A stretch of 64,000 nt of DNA from contig JANJXV010000004.1 in the NCBI GenBank assembly GCA_024803745.1, positions 51,898,358-51,962,357 on the forward strand, given 5' to 3'. The notes below the pieces were generated by a model, which had not been told where the DNA came from, did no database searches, and was given only the letters and a program-made list of their open reading frames with translations. The stretch comes from Megascapheus bottae. Taxonomy: Eukaryota > Chordata > Mammalia > Rodentia > Geomyidae. Shown here piece by piece: positions 36,576 to 47,866 of the stretch; position 1 is the stretch's first letter, and each line of letters begins with the position of its first letter. The translations under genes and the position numbers were made by a program.

Positions 36576-38097
36576 TAGAGTATCTAGCTAAAAATCATGC
36601 TACACAAAATAATCAACAAATTTCTATAAACTCTAAAGGCAATTGTGAATGATTTTTAGCCTGTAGCATGAGAGCAGCCACAGAAACATAAGTTGCCCCT
36701 AACTTGCATCTGGATGCATTATTTCTCAATTGTTATATCCACTGTGCAAAGTCATATGATTCAAAGGCACACACATCCGTACTACTGTAGACCTCTCCTT
36801 GCCCTAAGGTGTTCTGAATTGTGTCTACAGAGCAGGGATCTGAGTCTGTCATATAATACAACCAAGTTTCTCTGATAACCTAAGGATTCTTTACTAGTAT
36901 ACTGATAGACATATACAAAAACACATCAAATTTATACATGGTCCCAATATATTCATCCAAATTTTCAATGTCTTGTGTACAATCTACATAGCAGTTCTTG
37001 TTATATCACCAAAACGAATGTGTTCACTTTACCTAAATCCGTAATAATATTGCACTGAAAATTAGCTATAAAGATGAAACTTACTTATACTAAAATTTAG
37101 AATCATATTAACAAATAGAGATAGAAATATTTGTGGAATTAAGATTGGTGGAGTGAGGCCTTCATGAAGTTCGGACTTTGCTGTGAGCCAGATCTGAGGT
37201 TGAGATTCAGTTCTGTAGCTTACTATGGAGGTGAAACATTAGTAGAGAGCCCCATCATCATAAAGCACAAACAGATTTGTGGCTAGATTTGTGAAACAGA
37301 AGAATCAACAACAAAGCCTGACACATTGAATTTAATTTGATATTTTAACAAGTTAACTTTAGAATGTACTTAGCAATTTTTTTGTACCATAGAGGTTGTA
37401 TTCATATCACGTGAAGAGTATTTTAAACAATTATCATTTTCCTGTGGAGGAGTCCCACTTTAGTTTTGAACTTCCCATTATAGAACAATCACCAAGGCTC
37501 TAGTGAGAAAAATGGGGAGAAGTGAGTGCTGATGGAAGTTCCTCTACAACCCATCCCCTTTAAGTTCCACTTCATAGGGCTGTTCAAGAACATAATAACA
37601 GGCCACAAACACAACTGCCCTTCAATACATGAAGGTGAACTGCATGTAGGTGGGTACAAGGGCTACAAAGGTACAGTGCAACACAATGGGGAAAACATAA
37701 AATAGCTGTTGATCACTGGGAAGTAGTCACAGCAAACAGGCAGTGCTAGCAGGAACCAGGCAGAGAAGAGGTGGCTCAGAGGATGGGAGACAACGGAGCT
37801 TTCCATGAGGCAAATTTGCTGAGCTCCAAACAGCAGGAAACTGGGCAAGTCAACTGAAGGACTTCCCCTTGTACTTGTGTGGATACTGTGGCCTGGGGTA
37901 CGGTATAAGTCAGGCAGTCTTCTCTCTCTCTGTGGTTGGTATATAGATCTAGATATGTCCTAAAGACAACCTCAGGAGAGTGAAAAGAGCAGAGCCTGTG
38001 TGCTTTTTATTTTTTATTTTTTTTGCCACTTAGCTTCTGTGATATTTATTTATTTATTTATTTTGTGCTTTTTATTTTTATTTTTAAAATAAGGATC
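36576..38097. other. Unassigned stretch
   Basis: About 1.5 kb with a short (TC)n run at 37920 and (ATTT)n at 38042-38064. No gene recognised. Confidence 0.5.
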
Positions 38098-38165
38098 CAC
38101 TATCTAGCAGTTCAGTGAACTTGGGGCAAGTAACTTGACCTCTGGAGCAGAGAAATATGTTGTTT
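38098..38165 (+). mobile_element. MIR relic fragment
   Basis: CACTATCTAGCAGTTCAGTG, AACTTGGGGCAAGTAACTTG and ACCTCTGGAGCAGAG follow the MIR core (cactagctgtgtgaccttgggcaagttacttaacctct). Confidence 0.5.
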
Positions 38166-38744
38166 TATAATGTGATGTTCCCATTCTAGCAGTGATAGTT
38201 TCACTATACATTCCACCTGTACCCTCTCCACACACATACACACCTCAGTTATCCAGCACTTGGCTTATTTATATGTTTATTGATTAGAATAGGATTCAGT
38301 GTCTAAAATTCTTAGGATATTACTGGGGTAACTCATTTTCTCTTTGGACAATTGAACCAAATTTCTTTCTCATAACGAGAAATCATTACTATCCACCACC
38401 CTGATGCAATCATTTCAGTGGCTGCAAAAATCTATCTCATTCTGTGCTACAGAACTCATCCCCATTCTTTATCTTGGGATTACTTTTTGCTCTATGAAGC
38501 TCTGTAGAGTTTCAAAATTCTTGGTGCATTGGACATATTTTGCTTTCAATCCAGATCTCCAATGCAGACCTTTCTTTATTAATTCTTTGAAAACTCCCCG
38601 GCAACCAAACTTTATGTCTCTTAAAGACCTCAAGGAAAGCCTACTGTCATTGGCTTTGCCCTTATCCCAATCTGCATGTACTTCCTGACCACAAATTAGG
38701 TCACAGATACGTTTGGAACTGCCAATCAGCCTTGGATTCATCAA
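38166..38744. other. Unassigned stretch
   Basis: No gene recognised; frames on both strands around 38400-38740 overlap one another and have no family match. Confidence 0.5.
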
Positions 38745-39002
38745 GCATTTTAAACTGCTAGTGCAGACAGTCCAGACGCCAGTTGTGTGCCACAGATAAC
38801 GGTATCATTTGCATAGTTACAATCAGTTAGTGATAGAATGCCTGAGAGGCAGAGGGGATGCGTGGCAAATGCAAAGTCACTTTCAGATTTGCATTCATTT
38901 CAGTTTTAAATGAAGAACAGAGGGCCCTGACTGAAGGGAATGGCTTTGCCTCCTGTTCAGCTGGATTCAGCAGAGGCTGTGCCTATAGAGCGTTTCAACC
39001 CT
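38745..39002. promoter_or_regulatory. Possible enhancer-like element, octamer cluster
   Basis: Non-repetitive sequence with three octamer-type motifs within 88 bp: ATTTGCAT at 38807-38814, ATGCAAAG at 38869-38876 and ATTTGCAT at 38887-38894. Two match the POU-factor octamer exactly in reverse orientation. Several CpGs remain. Function is inference only. Confidence 0.28.
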
Positions 39003-39176
39003 TTGAAAGTGCTTTGTGATCTTCTTATGAGCTATTCTTCTCAACAATGTACGACATAGCTAGTAGGCATTATTATCCATAATTTAGTGAAAGGGAAGTG
39101 AATCAAAAACAGGTTGAATGACTTGTTCGACACGGCAGGAAGTCACAGCCGAGGTGGAGGAAGAACCCAGAGCTTT
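39003..39176 (-). mobile_element. MIR SINE
   Basis: GGCATTATTATCCATAATTT, AGTGACTTGTTCGACACGG-like and GAGGAAGAACCCAGAG follow the antisense MIR core (ggtattattatccccattttacagatgaggaaactgaggc...gtgacttgcccaaggtcacac...gattcgaaccc), so the element runs on the minus strand. Confidence 0.7.
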
Positions 39177-39368
39177 GTACCAGTTCCCCATCTGTTGTTA
39201 AGCCCCATTAGCCATGTTTCCTACCTGTACCCCATAATTAGCCAAAATAAATGCTCACAAAGAAGAAAATTGATATGGATTTCATTTTCTAGCATTTCCT
39301 CTCCTTTGAACTTATTCAATTGACTTGCAAAACATCAGAAGAATAGCTTTTTCTCACACCTCAAACCA

Positions 39369-39413
39369 TACACACACATACACACACACATGCATGTGTG
39401 CATATACACAAAC

Positions 39414-39453
<40 letters not shown>
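39369..39453. repeat. CA-rich microsatellite, interrupted
   Basis: ACAC tracts broken by a TGCATGTGTGCATATACAC stretch, ending in about fourteen uninterrupted CA units at 39424-39453. Confidence 0.9.
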
Positions 39454-39454
<1 letters not shown>

Positions 39455-40845
39455 ATAAGGGAGAGGATTCCAGAGTTCATTCCTGTGAGGGTTGAGAACA
39501 CAAGGAGTTAATTTTTCAAATGCAATGGCTAATGTTTTGAAGGAGGCTGCTAAGTCTGGAGAGATTTGTGTTCAACTTAAATGACAAGAATCCTGATCTG
39601 ATTGATATTCCCTGTAAAGTTTCCCCCGTTACATGGTTTTTCCTTGGCTTCTATGATTTATGGAATATCACTGTATTAATTAAGCATAAGCTAGTATTTG
39701 GAGGAGAATTGCATTAAGAAAATTCTCTGGCATTTTATTGAATAATAGGTGGAATGTATTGAAGAAAACAGGATTTTTGAAAGAGACAGTGAGAAGAGAG
39801 GTTAAACACTATAATGGAAAATGCTGTGGAGAATAGGCGGCAATCCCTCACATATAAAAAGGCATCTTCTTTAGTAAGAAAGAAAGGAAAGTTAAAAACC
39901 ACAGCAATCCCTGACTCAGCAAACATAAGCAGTTGATGAATGCACCTGCTACCCTGTCTAAAGCTGATCTAGCCTTTTCAGGGTGGCCTTATCAAGTTAA
40001 GATCTTGTAGGAGAGTAATGAACACAGAGGAAGACACTGTTCCTCAATTGCTCATCATTAGAGCTCTGTATACGGCTTGAGGGAAAGCAGGGACCAGGAT
40101 AAATCAGTGCTTTGAACCTCCTGATAATTGGTTGCTCAAAATCTCAGAATCCTGGTATTATTCTTGGCTAAAGTATCTGCCACATGGCCAGATTGTGTTA
40201 ATACATTGAAGACAAAGTGGCAATAGGTGTTCATCATTGCAAAGGGAATCAGCAGAACTGGGTGAAATATGAGTGTGATTCTATGTAGTCTTCTGAGATT
40301 CTTTTTGATCCTCAGTTTCTCTCACATGTAATGAGAAATACAGTCACTTCTGAAGAGCCAAGAGAGAGCATACAAGAGAAGGGTTAGTTTTTAATTAAAG
40401 TGCAACATAAATGTAAAAGCAAGCTACATTTTACAGAAAGTTGGCTCTGTGAATGAAACATTTGATAAATGCCTACTTGTAAGTAAACTCTAGGTGCTTT
40501 TCAAAGGGCACTTATAAACATTACAAGAACGCCATAGGATAGTTCTCCAGAAAGGCAAGAGGAAAGAAATGTACTTAACACCTCACATACATAAGAAAAA
40601 TCCCTGCTGTATATCACCTCTAGAACATTTTTTTAAAGAGATGAGATAGATTGAGCTCCTGATCCAAGTCAGATGGATAGCTTTGGAGACCTTTTAAATC
40701 TTTCCATGTAAAGGTAATCAAAACATGGAGCTTCTTTTTCTGTTTTCTGTGATCTAGTATTCTTATTGAATCTTTAGTCAATTATTTTCCCAATGTAGTT
40801 ATTTATAGGGAACTCAGACCATGCTCATGATCATTCTTTTTCTTT
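39454..40845. other. Unassigned stretch
   Basis: About 1.4 kb with no recognised gene. A weak MIR-like order near 40480-40590 is too diverged to call. Confidence 0.45.
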
Positions 40846-41052
40846 ATTTGTGTCCATCATAGGGCTTGAGCTTGGAGCCTGTGCATTATCCCTGAGTTTC
40901 TCTGTTCAAAGTTAAGGTTCTACCATTTTTCTAGTAATTAATTGGACATAAGATTCACAAAAACTTTCCCGCCTGAACTTGCTTCAAAGTGTGGCCCTCA
41001 CATCTCAGCCTCCTGAATAACCAGAATTACAGGTGTGCCACTGGTGCTAGCT
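40846..41052 (-). mobile_element. B1-like/Geo dimeric SINE
   Basis: Diverged copy with the Geo end (CATAGGGCTTGAGCTTGGAG), a shortened Geo middle, the linker TAGTAATTAATTGGACATAA and the left half ending in CAGGTGTGCCACTGGTGC. Confidence 0.75.
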
Positions 41053-41514
41053 TTTATTCATTTTCTATCAAATTCAAATATAACCATCTTTGACACCCTG
41101 AATCACTCAACCACAAATTGATATTGCTAAAGAAGGAACAGATACTTTCCCTCCATCCTTAACTTATTTATAAAGTCCTCAGTCTCCTTTTCTAACAGAC
41201 TCTGTGATTCTACATGGAACACTACCAAGACTGGAAGCAAGACTTCATGTTCATTGATATTTGTATAAGACAAGGCCTGAATCATTTATTACATTAAGGT
41301 GATTTACTTAATGCTTTATGATAGAATCAGATAGAAAGCGTTATGTTCTTATAGTTTGAGAAATGCCAGTGGCATATGCAGGATGAGCAGCATGACTCAT
41401 GCAAGAAGAGATAAGTTCTAAAATGAGTTTATTCTGTTAGAGTAGGTATTACTGTCTTCATCTTATCCAAGAAGAAAACAAACACATAGACTCACATGGT
41501 TCCCTAGCTATGCA
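41053..41514. other. Unassigned stretch
   Basis: No gene or repeat recognised. Confidence 0.5.
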
Positions 41515-43497
41515 ATATTCTTGTTTGGATATGGATTTTATCAATTAAAGGACTATAAACTAAAGGCTCAGAGTATGTTAAAGGCTATAAGGTATGGCCT
41601 TATGGAATTTCTTATCATTGTAATGAAATTGGACCTTTAAGAGAACTGTAGGATTCCAAACACATCATCTTTTTACATTCTAGTTGAAAAGCTGAGAGAT
41701 TTGTTCTTCCTCATGTTCTTGCCATAATATGCCACTTTTAATCACAGGCTAAAGACAATATGACAACTGTAACTTTGTCTGAATTCTCCAAAACCAGGAG
41801 GTAACATTTTTCTCTTCATTATCTAAACTATCCCAGTGAATTTTTCTATAGGTTCAGAAAATTAGTACCAAAAAGTAGGGCTATAGATCATAACTTTAGG
41901 TGAAAAAGTGGAGGAATCTTTGAAACTGGTTGATAAGAGGAATTTGAAATATTAGAGGAACAGACCAGAGACAGTCTAAACTGTAATGGAAGTAATGGAA
42001 ACATAATCAGTTATTTCAATGGGCCTTGAAGATGAAAAAGATGACAGAAATGTGGATGGTAGAGGCCAGGCTGCTGAGGTTTAAGGGAGAAATTAGGATT
42101 CCATGGGTAATTGGACAGATACTATCCTTGTTACACCAAGGCCAAGTTCATATAATTAGTTTGTGGCCTCACATTTTCTGGGAGACTGAATTTAAAGAGG
42201 ATGAACTAGTTTATCATTCACAAGATATTTTTGAAGAGGCAAAGCATTCAGATAGCAATATGAGTATTACTGGATGCTTTTAGCCAACCTTATAATACAA
42301 AAGAGAGAAGAAATAAAGTATTTAAAAAACAACTGAAGATGGCCAGCAACATATCACATTTCAAAGAAGACTCTTCAGGTATCCTGTATACACAAGTTTA
42401 TTTGGGGATATATTGAGGGTTCCTGTGTTCAGCTATCAGGACACTCTGAAGACACTGTGACTATTTCAAGTGAGCCCAAGTATATCGATCCCACTTTGAC
42501 AGTAGAACTTGATCATTTCCGTGTAATGTAATGGCTGTTTGGCAGAATGTTAAAGTTATGGGGTTGTGATAGAATCACTGAGATTTTAAAAGAAAGCTTG
42601 ATAGATCTGGCACGTGCTGTGGGTTCGAAGTGCCTCGAAAAGACCTTGAGAAAGTATTGTGCAACAAAACTGTAAGAATGAAGCTAATGTTTTCATGGAG
42701 ACCAAATATGGAAAGCTACGGGCAGTATTCAAAGATAGCCCAAGAGAGTGGTCATTTCTGCTTCAGTCAGAAAACTATCTCCATGATGACACAAGTTCTT
42801 GGGAGCCTTTCTCTGGCCACAGTATACCCCAGTTGCTAAACATGGAACTTCAGATTTTAAACCTCTGCTGAGATTTGGTATTACTTTATGCTGACTAATC
42901 CTTACTATTTCCTTACCATTTTCTTTTGGAATAGGAATATATACCCTGTACCTGTCTCCCAATTTTATTTTGGAGATATATAATGTTCCTTGACACTTGC
43001 CTGCATTAGTTTACTACTGATTTTTTCCATTCGTCTCAGAGGAATTCAATGCATGAGCGAGGCTGAAACAGTTAAAATTGGGGAGAACTTTTGGAGAAAG
43101 AGTGAATGCATTTTGCATTGCCAGATGGATATGAACTAGTTAAGGCCTAGGGGGAAATGTTATGATTCGAACAAAGGTCCATATATTAAAGATTTGGTGT
43201 CCTGGATGGATGACACAGTTGAGAAGTGTGCAGAACTTTAAGAATGACTCAGTTAATTGCTATTACAGGATTGTTGGATCTGATATATCCTCTCCTACAC
43301 TTTGCTTCCTAAATCTTGAAAGAAGAAGCTTGATCTGTCGTATTCGCTCACCATCACATGCTCTTTCTGAGCAGCAAAACAAAATACAGGAGGCATTTTT
43401 TAATGGAACATCCAGAGATTTGAGACAAATATACCTTTTCTGCTTCAGAGTTAATTGCCTGAGGAATTTCAATGTAATCATTAGAAACTGACTAAAC
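41515..43497 (+). mobile_element. ERVL-MaLR-like element, LTR-internal-LTR
   Basis: MaLR elements are non-autonomous, LTR-bearing relatives of ERVL retroviruses. The likely 5' LTR (41515-41866) starts near TTGTTTGGATATGG and keeps the order GTTAAAGGC, CCTTTAAGAG, TCACAGGCTAAAG and TTCTATAGGTTCAG. The internal part (about 41867-43157) has no coding capacity, as is usual for MaLRs. It shows GGTGAAAAAGTGGAGGAATC near 41900, ACTATCCTTGTTACACCAAG at 42121 and ATTTCAAAGAAGACTCTTCA near 42357. The 3' LTR (43158-43497) starts TGTTATGATTCGAAC and ends AACTGACTAAAC. The two LTRs are greatly diverged, so the insertion is old. Open frames of 69-109 codons inside it are not conserved genes. Confidence 0.68.
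43158..43497 (+). repeat. 3' LTR of the MaLR-like element
   Basis: Begins with TG and closes with a degraded GAAACTGACTAAAC. Near the end, GAGACAAATATACCTTTTCT occupies the place of the AATAAA-bearing polyadenylation region seen in intact relatives, so that signal appears lost. Confidence 0.65.
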
Positions 43498-43604
43498 GAA
43501 GTACAGGACTCCAATGCAGCTTTTATTTCAAAATTTGAATAAAAATATTTAAATCATCAAATCCTTCCATTAACATGTTGTCTTCTACTAGAAGAATATT
43601 TAAG

Positions 43605-43747
43605 TTCTGCTGGTGACTGTAATCCTAGCTACTAATGAGGCTGAGATCTGATGTTAGTAGTTTAAGATAGACACCAGAAAAGACACCAATTAATCACCAA
43701 GAAGCCAGAAATGAAATGGTGGCCCTGAGTTCAAACCTTAAGACTGG
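43605..43747 (+). mobile_element. B1-like/Geo SINE interrupted by IDL-Geo
   Basis: GGTGACTGTAATCCTAGCTA, GAGGCTGAGATCTGATG and the ATTAATCACCAAGAAGCCAG linker identify the dimer. The right half is shortened and its end (TTCAAACCTTAAGACTGG) hosts the next SINE. Its tail resumes as a CA-rich run at 43950. Confidence 0.8.
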
Positions 43748-43938
43748 GGCTGCGAGTTTGGCCTAGTGGTAGAGTGCTTGCCTAGCATGCACTAAGACCA
43801 GGGTTCAATTCCTCGGTATAACATACATAGAAAAAAAGCTGGAAGTGGTTCTGTGGTTCAAGTGATAGGGCTCTAGCCTTGAAAAATGCAAGGACATGCC
43901 CTAAGCTCAAGCTCAGGACTGGAAAAAAAAAAAAAAAA
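43748..43938 (+). mobile_element. IDL-Geo SINE nested in another SINE
   Basis: Full IDL-Geo with a 17-base A-tail, inserted in the 3' end of the preceding SINE. An 11 bp duplication, CTTAAGACTGG, lies at 43737-43747 and 43939-43949. This shows IDL-Geo moved after the B1-like/Geo copy was in place. Confidence 0.92.
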
Positions 43939-43949
43939 CTTAAGACTGG

Positions 43950-44983
43950 TACACACACACACAATCACACCTACGCACTCAATTATCATAAATAAAAGCA
44001 AAAAAACCCACCTTGAATAGCTTTTAACTGCATCCTCTCTCCTTCTTCCCCCATTTCTCATCCCTACTAGTAATCCTGGAAATCAAATATTCAAGGCTAG
44101 GTTCTACTAACCTATCTCTAACCCAAGGAATTACCATTCTTACAGTTCTAAACTGATAAAATCTTCAGAATGTGCCACATTCTATGTTAAATTGTATATA
44201 TAAAGAACAGTTTTAAAAATAAAATATCAAATGTTCAGAAGAATGAGTGGAAGAAAATAAAAGAATACCTAAAATTCTGGCTTATGATGAAATATTTTTT
44301 AGACAAATACCTTTTCTATTATGCCACCATCTCTCCCTTTTCAGGAAACTTACGCTTTCATGTCAGCTTATTATGTAAAGCTTATTATTGACTAGGTTGA
44401 TTTGTTCTGAAATAGTTGTTATTATAATTCTTATTTGCCCATGTGAAACTTTGATACTTGAGAAAACTGTATTCTGTTTAAAAGATTAAAGGTAAGCTTC
44501 AAATATAACTTTTTCCTAAGTAAAATTAGTGCAAGATACTGTACAAGTAATATAATTCATACATAAACATTACACACGTACACAGCAATGAACAAAACTG
44601 TGTTTGTTAGGTTCTGCTTGGAATTACAACCTCTTGGATGGAGAGATTGGGAGGATAACAATTGGAAGCACGACTATGCAAAAAGTTAACACGCATTCAG
44701 CTCAACCAGTGTTGGGCATGGACATGCTTATATCAGTAATGTAGAGGGATATAGGTACAGAGATCATGATCTGAGACAAATTCTAGGCAAATAAAGTCAA
44801 ACTGCAAGACTCCACTTGAAAAATAACTTAAAAAATTAATATGAGTTAGCAACATGATTCATTTGCCCACGAAGTATCAGATCCATTTCTACCACAAGAA
44901 AAGCCTTAACATTAGAGATTGTCAAAATTTCGTAAAGCCTTATAAATCTGGAACTGACTGAAAAAAAACCGAAAGATTCATCC
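43950..44983. other. Unassigned stretch
   Basis: Starts with a short CA-rich run (host SINE tail), then about 1 kb without recognised genes or repeats. Confidence 0.5.
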
Positions 44984-45206
44984 AGGTGCCAGTGGCTCCT
45001 GACTGTAATTCTAGCTGCTCAGGCAGGAGGTTGTGATCTAAAGTTAGTCCAAGACAGGAAAGTCTCTGAGACTCTTACTTCTAACTACCTACAAAAGGCT
45101 GGAACTAGAGCTGTGGTTCAAAATGATAGAAAGCTAGCTTTTAACTCTAAAGTATAGTGACAGCACACATGTTCTGCACCCCCAAATAGAACAAAACAAA
45201 TAAAAA
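44984..45206 (+). mobile_element. B1-like/Geo dimeric SINE
   Basis: CCAGGTGCCAGTGGCTCCTG start, CAGGAAAGTCTCTGAGACTC in the left half and GCTGTGGTTCAAAATGATAG in the Geo half, ending in an A-rich AACAAAACAAATAAAA tail. Confidence 0.85.
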
Positions 45207-45449
45207 CCTAACCCTTAACAATCCTGCTTCAGATGCTATATATTTAATGGACCTCAATAATCATTCTCAAGGCTTTGCTCTACCACTTAAAACCTATATG
45301 AATGTGTGCAAATCTATAATTTTTTGTGTCTCAAGAATCTATGGACTATTTGTTAGAATTGTCACAGATGGTACAGAGTTTTAGAAACATCGATATATTA
45401 TTTATCATTATAAATATTTACTGCAGTTTTTTGTTTTTTATATTTTGTA
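45207..45449. other. Unassigned stretch
   Basis: Short AT-rich gap; nothing recognised. Confidence 0.5.
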
Positions 45450-45690
45450 ACTTGTATTTTTTATTAAAGAATTAATTAACATTGATTTTTACATCATATT
45501 TCAAATGGCATGTTTAACAAAGAAGTGTTCAAGAAGGGAATCTCTATATACACTTAATTTTTAGAACATAATCAAAATTAATTAAAATTAGGTTTGTATA
45601 TCATAGATACATATTAATTTATGAAATAAAACATTATGTCTATAGAGTCATAGGTTTTTATGTCTATGTAGTTTACTTATTATGATTAGG
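45450..45690 (-). mobile_element. L1 3' UTR, same lineage as 30.9-32.2 kb
   Basis: The antisense matches of ACATCATATTTCAAATGGCA, AAGAAGGGAATCT and ATTATGTCTATAGAGTCATA correspond to the 3' UTR at about 32000-32190. It begins at the tail side with a T-rich run and is truncated within the UTR. Confidence 0.82.
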
Positions 45691-45948
45691 TATATGACTA
45701 TCATACAGCAATTTCAGAGTAACCAAGTATGTGCAAACAGTAGAAATAGGAAATTTATATATTTTTTTTAATCAGAGGCTTTTAGGACACTTAAGATACA
45801 AGATTTAGACCTGATGGACAGTTTTTATTTGAAAAATACAAATAAACCAGAAACCAATTAAAATGATCATAAACAAGTGGGAATGCACATATAAATTCTC
45901 AAAGGCATCTAAACTCAAGAAGCATAATACAGTTTTATCTAAGGCTTA
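45691..45948. other. Unassigned AT-rich stretch
   Basis: Nothing recognised. Confidence 0.5.
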
Positions 45949-45965
45949 TTAGAAACCAATATTTT

Positions 45966-46373
45966 TTTTGCATTTTTTATTGTAATTAGTAAAAGGGTTA
46001 CATGATATTTGCCAGATAGAAGGTGCATTAATTCACGTACATTGATACCCTTTCACATGTCTTGGTACCCATTTCCCTCCCCCCCAACACCCCCCACCAG
46101 TCTTGGTTTTCCCCCCTTCCCTATCAAATTTCAAATAACCAAATACAAATAAATTCAATATATCAGATAACAAAGTGAGATACTGTAACAATATGAGATA
46201 ACCAAGGGACAGCAAAGGAGATGAGAGACAACATAGTACATTAAGGACAACAATCATTCGTTATATGGCTTTTGTTTAGATATCCTGGAGGTCCTTTCAA
46301 TTAGCTTCATACTATATGGCCTTATGTATCAAGATTTTGCTCTATTGCAGATCTCTGCTAGTAGAGCCCAAGG
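45966..46373 (-). mobile_element. L1 3' UTR insertion with perfect TSD
   Basis: A 408 bp L1 end containing only 3' UTR, flanked by a perfect 17 bp duplication TTAGAAACCAATATTTT at 45949-45965 and 46374-46390. It is low in divergence and has a G-rich stretch on its sense strand (C runs at 46076-46121). It serves as the clearest reference in the window for this 3' UTR lineage. Confidence 0.93.
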
Positions 46374-46390
46374 TTAGAAACCAATATTTT

Positions 46391-46788
46391 ATAGGAATCA
46401 GTGTCCTTCACTTTCACCTTTCCTGAAATTTACTTCGTTCTCTCCAATACCTAACCTAGATATCATCTTTCCTTTTCCTGAGCATGGACCAACATTTGCA
46501 ATTCCTAGATTCTCATCTCAGAATTTCCTACACCTTTTCACCAGTGTTACCTCAATATTCAAAACTTCCATAAGACATTTTGACTGGGTTCTGTTCTGAT
46601 GTTCCAGTAAATTGAAGTTCATGCTGAGACTAACAAATTATAGCATATGTATATATAAAATGAGTGGAAAATCTATGTGGATACGACTTCCAAAGGCTGT
46701 GGAAAAAATCTGTTAATAGGCATGGGAACATGGCTGTAGTAGTAGACTGGTCACTTAGCAAGACCAAGGCTCTAAATTCAATTTCTGT

Positions 46789-46790
<2 letters not shown>
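46391..46790. other. Unassigned stretch
   Basis: Nothing recognised. Confidence 0.5.

Positions 46791-46828
<38 letters not shown>
46791..46828. repeat. (AC)n microsatellite, about 19 units
   Basis: Uninterrupted dinucleotide run; frames across it are artefacts. Confidence 0.95.
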
Positions 46829-46832
<4 letters not shown>

Positions 46833-47461
46833 TTAGCAGATTCTAAAATAAAAACGACTAATATAAGAAATGCTTTTAGCCTCGAAATAATTTTAAAGTT
46901 CTACTTATCCCTGAACATTTTGATTAAGTATGTTTGTATAAATACTGTTTATGTGTTATAAGTTTCAAAATAATGGGCAGCAGCTCTTGTTTTCCCATTT
47001 GACATAGATCTGTCTAACTTTTATTGACTTTACTCAATGAAAAATCATCACCCTTTATCATCAATATTAATTCTGATGATGGTAAAAATGACAGTTAATG
47101 CTGAAAATCACCAGTAAATATTTAATCATTCCCATTGATACCAGGAAAAATAGATCAAATATTCATTTTCTTTCATAGATACTAATAACATTTGACTCTA
47201 CAAATGAATGAAATCTATATCTTTATAGTAAGACAAATCAAAACCCTAGATTTATATGAGACATTTCATATTTCAGTGAAAGGAGAATCTAAATTTATAT
47301 CCTTGTCTCCAGTCTAGCAATAGATAACCACAAATAACTGAAAAGCTGTGGTAGACTTTTCAGCTTCTTGCCAGTATTACTCAGACTTCTTTTCTTCTGG
47401 GAATATGCTATCTTGCAGTCAAGATTTCTTTATTTAAATGCTAGCAAAAGTGATTTCTAGA
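46829..47461. other. Unassigned AT-rich stretch
   Basis: Nothing recognised. Confidence 0.5.
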
Positions 47462-47866
47462 ATAAGTCTAGCAGAGATTTACAATAGAGCAAAACCTAGA
47501 TACATAAGGCCATATGGTATGACACTAAATGAAAGGACCTCCAGGATATAGAAACAAAAGCCACATAACGAGTGATTGTTGTCCTTAATGTACTATCTCT
47601 CATCTCTTTTGCTGTCCCTTGGTTATCTAATATTGTTACAGTATTTCACCTGGTTATCTGATATATTTTATATATGCATATTTGGTTATTTGAAGTTGGA
47701 TAGGGAAGGGAGGAAAATGAATTATGGGGCAGGAGTCAGGGGAGGGAAATGGGGACCAAGACATAAGAAAGGGTATCAATATATGTGAAGTAATGCACCT
47801 TCTATCTGGTGAATATAATGTAACCCTTCTATTAATTACAATAAAAATATATGAAAAAAGGAAAAA
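47462..47866 (+). mobile_element. L1 3' UTR fragment
   Basis: Sense copy of the UTR seen at 45966-46373: AGCAGAGATTTACAATAGAG, TACATAAGGCCATATGGTAT, GGACCTCCAGGATAT, a G-rich purine stretch at about 47699-47755, and a TAATTACAATAAAAATATAT end with A-rich tail. Confidence 0.88.

Noticed and set aside
40480..40590. Possible MIR relic
   Set aside because: Only a weak resemblance to the MIR 3' region; too diverged to support by eye.
41867..43157. Retroviral gag, pol or env remnants in the MaLR internal region
   Set aside because: Frames are short and show no retroviral motifs, as expected for MaLR internal regions, which lack coding genes.
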